From Golubevia sp. BC0850 (Eukaryota; Basidiomycota; Exobasidiomycetes; Golubeviales; Golubeviaceae): a stretch of DNA of 64,000 bases. How positions within the stretch are numbered: position 1 is the stretch's first letter; each line of letters starts with the position of its first letter. The stretch spans positions 1,860,001 to 1,924,000 of the forward strand of contig JAAVVG010000001.1 of the NCBI GenBank assembly GCA_012976225.1, read 5' to 3'. Below the pieces are notes generated by a model. It was not told where the DNA came from and made no database searches. It was given only the letters and a program-made list of their open reading frames with translations. A program made the position numbers and the translations under genes. Below are positions 58,381-64,000 of this stretch, one piece after another.

Positions 58381-59814
58381 TCACTCCTCTGGCCATTCTC
58401 TCCTCAGATCTCCATTTCTTCTCTCTTTTATAGCTCGCTTGAGTAGCTCTTTATGCTTGTCCACCCATTCTAACTCGTCAACTCCAGACTCGACTTCCTG
58501 ATCCCTCTTTCTTGAAGCTTCTACTCCAACCTGAGGTCTCAAAGTCTTAAGTGGCCATGCTACTCCCACTCCGTCGTGGATTCGGCTAGGCCACAGCGGT
58601 TTGATTGCGAGCCAGACGAAGGCGGAGACTAGAAGATGCACGAGCCAAAAGATCCACGAGTGCAAAGGTCCTGGATTCTCATCGGTTCCACATTCCGGCA
58701 GTTCACATTTGTCGAGAACAATCATGTCCCCAGCCAAGAGGAAGGCGAGGGGTAGAATGATACCAAGAAACGCCAGTCCGTCGATACCAAAGATTCGATA
58801 AGCGAGCATATCCGGTCTTGACAAAGCTCTGATGACTAGATGTGGAGGAGGAGCGTCTATTGAGATGGTTATGTGAGAAATTGAAGCGGGCTCATGATCT
58901 TGAGGTGAGGTAGTTGATGAAGTTTCTTCTGGGATGAGAGCACGGATTTGATCCAAGACTAGAGATAGATTCCAACCATAGATGGTCTGTGGGCAAACTA
59001 GAAGTTTTGAACCAGAGATATCGTTGGTGAACCTTTCCAAATTCTTTCCTAAAGTCCTTTCAGCTCTATTCTTAACCTCATCATTCAGCATCTGATCCTC
59101 TCCACCTCTCTCGTCTATCTCCAACCAAGGTTCCATCAATCTGTCGACTCTAGAATTCCACTTCTCCCTGCTAATAGTAGAAGCTTGTAAGACTTGTCTA
59201 GAGGCCCCATCATAGATCTCAGTTCCGGGGTATGAGCGGCTACTCCATCCTCTCGTTCCCATTACGCTTATCTCTTCTAAGTAAGCAGCAGTTTCTGGTA
59301 AATCCTCGGCCCTACGGCCTCTTTGACAAGGAGCATTATCTGCTCTTGAGAACCATTGAAGCGGGCTTCCTCCAGAAGGCGTTGGAAGAGGCACCGTAAA
59401 TTCGAAAATCTGGAATTGCTTCTCTCTTGCAGCACTCTGACTTGGACTTGTCTGATTACCTGTGGAGTGTATGTTTTCGTTCGATCTAGGAGCTCTGAAT
59501 CCCTTGAATTTCATTGTAAAGGAAGGCAAATGAGGTCGATGGTTCCGAATCAAGGCCTCTGCAATAAAGAGAGAGAAACGTCAGCATCAATCGTTTCTTT
59601 CTTAAGCTTTCCTTCAAAACAACTCACCAAGAGACCTTACATCTTTGACATCACTTTGCTTGACGTAAAGAATAGATCTGACGTCCGTGTACTTTACACT
59701 CGAAGCCAAGGTGAAATTTTGTTCCAGATCATCGTTGTTAGGAAGGGCTTGATACCCGTTGCTTGAAGAGGATTGTCTAACTGAAGAGGCGTACCCTGGA
59801 GGAGAATAAGACAT
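58381..59814 (-). CDS. Two-pass membrane protein, function unknown
   Basis: A 454-residue protein I do not recognise. Exons are 59814-59628 and 59558-58381. Two membrane segments lie close together in the second half, LAFLGIILPLAFLLAGDMIV and LHSWIFWLVHLLVSAFVWLA, separated by a short loop with two cysteines (CELPECG). The long N-terminal part is polar, with a folded-looking region (FTNDISGSKLLVCPQTIYGW, LSLVLDQIRALIPEE) and the phrase HITISIDAPPPHLVIRAL just before the first segment. The C terminus is charged and probably cytosolic. The gene runs tail to tail with the thioesterase, leaving only 65 bp between stops. Confidence 0.75.
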
Positions 59815-60225
59815 CTTGAGAGAATGTTAGGAAAGGAAGAGAGGAATTCCAATTCCCCATTTCCTACATGCCTTGCAATCAAACTTGCACCTCGTGGTTA
59901 GAAGCCGGTCTCCACCTCAGGCCTCAGAATCTCAAGATGAGGCCATAGAAGAATTGATGATAAACTCCCTGATTCAGTGACTTCGTCTGTTCTGCCTCCC
60001 GAAAAAAATGAGAGAGATGGCGATAGGGCGAGAAGGAAGCAATGAAGGACCAGCGACCACAGCAACGAAAAGAACGACGAGATCAAGTACGTTTTCTGCT
60101 TCTGTTCATCTCTCGCAGAAAACGAGATTTAAGATTATTGATGGATTGAATGCTGATTTAGAAGTACATTTTGAAGAGTGAGGCAATGAGAAAGCGAGAG
60201 AAGAAAGAGAGGGAGGGAGACGAGA
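59815..60225. other. Intergenic region
   Basis: About 410 bp between the start of the two-pass membrane protein and the 3' end of the coiled-coil protein, both on the minus strand. No gene or motif was recognised. Confidence 0.5.
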
Positions 60226-60897
60226 TCATTGTCCATTGCGAGCCTTCAGTTCTTCTTTCCGTCTTTCTTGTTGAGCTATGGCATCTAGAAGGAAGCTGCA
60301 AGTTCAAATATGCAAGTGAACAGGAGGGAAAACGAGTAAGAAAGATGTCAGCTTCTCTGCTTTGAGAGCTTAGGAAACAACCAATCATCACTCACTCTAT
60401 CTCGTCTTGTAGTTGATTCTGTTTGGATATCGATTTTTTGATACCTATACGAGCTTCCTCGGTGGCCTTTGTCAAGAAGCGGAAAAGGAAACGAGTGGAA
60501 AAGGGCGAGGCTTGTAAGACGAATGAACGAAGATTTCAATGCCGAAGGAAGAAAGCCTCTATAGATTGCAGTAAAGAGACTCTTGCTTGAAGAACAGGTT
60601 TTCTTCATAATTCAACTTCTTTGTATAGGAATAGATTTCAGAACAGAGACTCACGGCATTGGCTCTTTCGAACTTGGCCTTGGATCGAAAGAACCTTGCC
60701 TTGTAATCGCTGGTATTGTATCCAAGTTTCTCTGTCAAAGGTTCATCAGAGCCCTGCTGATGGTGTTGTTGAAGTTGCTGAAGATTTTGCTGATGGTGAT
60801 TTGGATCGAACTGAGGTTGAGAAGGTGGTTGGGCAGGATGATTCGGAGGAGGGTTGAAGACTGAAGGAGTATCCTGGATTGGATTCTGCTGTTCCAT
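60226..60897 (-). CDS. Short coiled-coil protein, INO80 subunit 3 (Ies3)-like
   Basis: A 127-residue protein from exons 60897-60655, 60466-60396 and 60295-60226. The N terminus is Pro/Gln/His-rich (QQNLQQLQQHHQQGSDEP). The C-terminal half is one long helix: YKARFFRSKAKFERANAATE, EARIGIKKSISKQNQLQDEI, DFLLDAIAQQERRKEELKAR. The order basic YKxRxxRxxxKFERA, then a lysine-rich middle and DFLLDAI resembles the Ies3 domain of fungal INO80 chromatin remodelling complexes (YRKLR...LLDLL), but similarity of coiled coils is weak evidence. The first intron ends in AAG. It is divergent from the V-ATPase G gene with 186 bp between starts. Confidence 0.6.
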
Positions 60898-61083
60898 TTT
60901 GACCCTTTGGTTGAAGTAGGGATTTTCTGAAGCTGGTTCTAAAGTATGCGAATCAGAATTAGGAAGTTTTGGAGAAAGGAGGCAAAGTAATAGATGATGA
61001 GCTGAGAGGTAGAGCGTAAGAGGGAGGGTGGAATCTCAGGAGCTGCTCAACCTCAAACCATCCCATCAATTCCTTCATAAACC

Positions 61084-62192
61084 ATGGTCAGTATCAACCT
61101 TCATGTTCAATCAGCCACCTCCATTGAAGCTGTCTCTAATCGCTGTACGTCAGCCTCAGCGCCAACCACAGCTGGTCACTGACAATCCCATCCCAATCTC
61201 ATCCTCCCTATGTTACTCAACAATGTGCTCTCTTGCCTCCCCTCCAATCGAATCGATCTCATACTTGACTTCATATGTTACTAGGCCGCTCAACAATCCC
61301 AAGGAATCCAAACACTTCTAGAAGCTGAGAAGGAAGCTGCTAAGATTGTTAGCAAGGCTCGTACCTGTGAGTTCACTCTATCTCTCCTCCTCCCTCCAAT
61401 ACCAGAGTCTCGAAAGATGTACAAATGGCTCGGAGTCGATCTTTCAGAGCATAGAGTGCAACCTTTCAGGGTTTAGTGCAAGAGCTCGAAAGCTCCAGAG
61501 CTCCTCATCCCCCTAATCTACACTTCCCACTTCCAACTCCAACATGTCAGAGGGACAGCAATGCTCATCATGTTTTGATATCTTTCTTTTCGTCAATCTT
61601 TTGAACCACGTCTCTCACTCCTAGACCGTACTCAGAAGCTAAAGGACGCAAGGACGGAGGCAGCTAAGGAGATTGAAGATCTCAAGGCAAAGAAGGAGAA
61701 AGAGTTCCAGGCTTTCCAGAAAGAGGTGAGTAGTAGACCTACTTTATTAACGACTTAGCTGGGATTGGGTAGTCAGGAGAGAGCCATGTCGCTGAGATGC
61801 CAGCAATGAGATGATAGGAGGGTGGTGTTGGACTACGACCTTGCTCATTCTTCCACTCCTCTCTAGATGAGCTTGCAGACCGGGTCTATAATTGAAATTC
61901 GCGGTCAGAAATTCGATTTGTACCTTGATAGGGACAAAGCTGTGTCGACCACTGACCAGCAAGACTCTCCCCCTGCTCTCCTCTCTTCTCCACCCATCCT
62001 TTCTACCTCTCCCAATAGCACGAAGGATCTCAAACCACCTCTCAATCAGCAGTAGACAAAGATACCACATCGAAACTAGCAGAAATTGACTCTTCCTTCA
62101 AGAAGAATCGTCAAGATGTAGTCGATAAACTCTTAGAAAGAGTTACCAAAGTCGAACCTGAATTACACAGGAACTTCGTCAAGGCCAAGTAA
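61084..62192 (+). CDS. VMA10: V-type ATPase subunit G
   Basis: Peripheral-stalk subunit of the vacuolar proton pump, 119 residues, matching the family length. Exons are 61084-61086, 61285-61366, 61625-61725 and 62019-62192. The first coding exon is the ATG alone: the donor GTCAGT follows directly, and exon 2 supplies AAQQSQGIQTLLEAEKEAAK, the family's usual start after Met. Next come IVSKARTYRTQKLKDARTEA and AKEIEDLKAKKEKEFQAFQK, then the longer helix ending VDKLLERVTKVEPELHRNF. All phases close. The very short first exon would be missed by most gene predictors. Confidence 0.92.
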
Positions 62193-62895
62193 AAGTCTGG
62201 TCGGAATGGGGAGAGAATCTATGAGCTATCAATCAGTTTTTCTTCAAGTTCGCCATGGACTGTTTTCAATAGAAGATGACTTGAGGAATAGACGATCCAG
62301 ATTGAAGTGAATTTCTCGCTCTCTCTTTTAGTTCCTTTACGTCTTCTCGACATTGTCCTTTATTTTGTATATTTCTTTTCTTCTTTTACCTTTCTTTCAT
62401 CATGATGAATCCTTCTCATAAGATCCTACTCCCACTCTTATCTCTGACGAGAATCGTTTCCAAAGGGATTTGTTCGACCCTCGCGCCTTCTGCTTTGGTC
62501 CTTCTTGACTCGAGCTAGTCAAGAAATGATTTTGATTATTTTCCTACCTCCTCAAAGTGAGGCCTGTTGACAGAGACATCTCGCGACGCTGCATCCCTGC
62601 CCTGCCTAGACACTCTCTTCTCGCTGCTCTTTCTCATCGCTCGTTCTGCCTGCATTCTTTTGGAGATCTACTCTGTTCCATCTAAGAAAATACGTCCCAA
62701 CTTTGAATTTGAGAGTAGGCAGCTCGGAGCACCTGTCAGAATACATAAGACCGAGCTTTTTTAATTTAGTTCGGTTGGAGTTTTGTTTTGGAACTTGCAG
62801 ACCTTTCCTTCTTTCTTCCCTCCCCATCCTCCTTCCTTCCTCTCTCCTTCCTCTTCGATTCTTCCCTTTTCTTGTTCTGGTCTCTACGAAGGAAG
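62193..62895. other. Intergenic region
   Basis: About 700 bp between two plus-strand genes. It holds the V-ATPase G 3'UTR and a strongly pyrimidine-rich stretch from about 62806 to 62880 just before the next start codon. No gene was recognised. Confidence 0.5.
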
Positions 62896-64000
62896 ATGGA
62901 CGGCGTCCAAATGGAGTCACTTCACAAAACGTCAGTCTCAAGTTCCTTCAAAGCTTCTTTCGATCATCTTCCGAACTGACTTCTTCTTCTTCTTTCCTGC
63001 GGGGCCCATTGCAATGACAGATTAGGATGCATGCTCATTGGTGTCTTGCTCAATTGCTTTCTTCTAGGTTTCTCTTCGTAGGTATCTTTCATCTAAAAAA
63101 GACGGCATCTCAGTAGTAATTGGTAGAGATTCTTCAAAAGGTCGAACCTCTGCCTGAAGGGTTGCGACCCCTTCGAAGGAAGCTCACACAGCGCGGTCTT
63201 CGACTTGAACCTCTTTCAAAAGTCGCTGATAACGAACATGAATCCATGGTCCTTCTCGCCTTCTCTTTCGACAGAATGCAAGCCTATCTCTATTCAGCTC
63301 GATTCCGACATGACCCTAAAATCATCAAGCTTTTAGTGGCCTTCATTTTCGTTATAGACGTCGCTGAATCTGCTAATCTGATAAGTCTAATGTGGGATTA
63401 TCTGATCAAGAATTTTGGGGACTTTGCCAATACGAATGTTGCTAGCAGTAAGTAGAGTCGATCTGAACTTCCAGCAAACTTCCTGCATTGCCTACGTTTC
63501 TAACGAATTGACTCACTTTCTTATTTCATTCAGACTCCTTTGCATCGGTGTCATTGATAGAAGGCATAATCGCTTTCGTCTGCCAGAGCTTCTTCTGTTA
63601 CAGAGTCTATCTCTACCAGAGGTCTAGAATGGTCTTGATTCCCATTATGCTCTTTGCTACGGCTTCGTTCTTAGCTTCAATCGGAGTCACAATTGCTGTG
63701 AGTTTTCTTGATACGATCGTTGGGGGGGGGCTCTACGCCTGTTCTAGCCGAGACAGAGCAAGGATGAAGGAATTTCGGACCAACCCCAACGTCTTGACTC
63801 ATCACCTAACATCTTTCGCATTTTCAACAGGTTGTGGATCTTCGAAATTTCTCGGAGTTCTCCAAAGCCAATGGAATCACCATTCCTTGGCTAGCATGTG
63901 GCGTAGTAGGTAAGTTCGAGTATCGAGTCTCAATGATCAGCGTGCACTTGTCGCTCTCTTGATTGAAGTGGTTGTGATCTCCGAATACTCATGGTCTACA
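62896..64000 (+). CDS. DUF6534-like multi-pass membrane protein (3' end missing)
   Basis: The 5' part of a basidiomycete-type seven-helix membrane protein. Exons are 62896-62930, 63021-63077, 63275-63447, 63534-63697 and 63831-63909, and the window ends inside the next intron. The joined reading is TLGCMLIGVLLNCFLLGFSS (first helix), MQAYLYSARFRHDPKIIKLL, VAFIFVIDVAESANLISL, YLIKNFGDF, IEGIIAFVCQSFFCYRVYLY and PIMLFATASFLASIGVTIAV. The pattern GxLIGxxLxxFLxG, QxYLY, D...KLLV, NFG and QSFFxYRV is that of DUF6534 proteins, very numerous in mushrooms and relatives, whose function is unknown. Intron 2 uses the donor GTAGGT; this choice alone restores the conserved GFSSMQAYLY. Confidence 0.75.

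Noticed and set aside
63120-63274. An open frame reading QKVEPLPEGLRPLRRKL upstream of the third exon of the DUF6534-like gene
   Set aside because: It falls inside an intron; skipping it joins GFSS to MQAYLY as the family requires.

Overview
The window reads as nuclear DNA of a basidiomycete fungus. Protein-coding genes are dense on both strands. Most are cut by many short introns, usually about 70-130 nt, that start GTGAGT and end in AG. The protein set is typically fungal: two Zn2Cys6 transcription factors, IRE1, Rim20/PalA, a PiT phosphate symporter and a DUF6534-like membrane protein. Moderate GC and the intron style would fit a basidiomycetous yeast, perhaps Pucciniomycotina, but I cannot fix the genus. 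I saw no tRNA, rRNA, CRISPR or convincing transposon. All exon joins were worked out by hand from splice signals, reading phase and family conservation.

Layout. 0-10 kb: the 3' part of the exon-junction protein Y14/RBM8A, a decayed SANT-like stretch, the gluconeogenesis regulator ERT1, dynein light chain LC8 and a ten-exon zinc alcohol dehydrogenase. 10-20 kb: an RNF115/126-type RING ligase, a one-pass membrane protein, the phosphate symporter PHO89 and the exopolyphosphatase PPX1. 20-30 kb: a ZNHIT2-like protein, a small secreted repeat protein, a second Zn2Cys6 factor and an F-box-like protein. 29-42 kb mixes decayed genes (an MFS drug transporter pseudogene and two related F-box/LRR-like genes, all with broken frames) with intact ones: mitochondrial ribosomal protein bL27m, a GPI-type surface protein and a heat-shock-promoter Hsp20-like protein. 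42-55 kb: a small unidentified protein, Rim20/PalA (pH signalling), a bZIP factor, IRE1 (unfolded protein response) and WDR55/JIP5 (ribosome biogenesis). 55-64 kb: a secreted protein made of two repeats, an acyl-CoA thioesterase, a two-pass membrane protein, an Ies3-like coiled-coil protein, V-ATPase subunit G and the 5' part of a DUF6534-like membrane protein.

How genes may work together. PHO89 and PPX1 stand tail to tail, and a Pho4-type CACGTGG box lies upstream of PHO89, which suggests a small phosphate module. IRE1, a bZIP factor, Rim20 and Hsp20 make the right half rich in stress and secretion functions, but only the Hsp20 gene shows a clear regulatory signature (heat-shock elements plus TATA). 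The most novel items are the secreted protein at 22.6-23.3 kb, with three NDNDLLDL repeats and dibasic sites; the 31-nt cassette exon inside the bZIP gene; and the secreted protein at 55.2-56.0 kb, built from two ~58-residue repeats.
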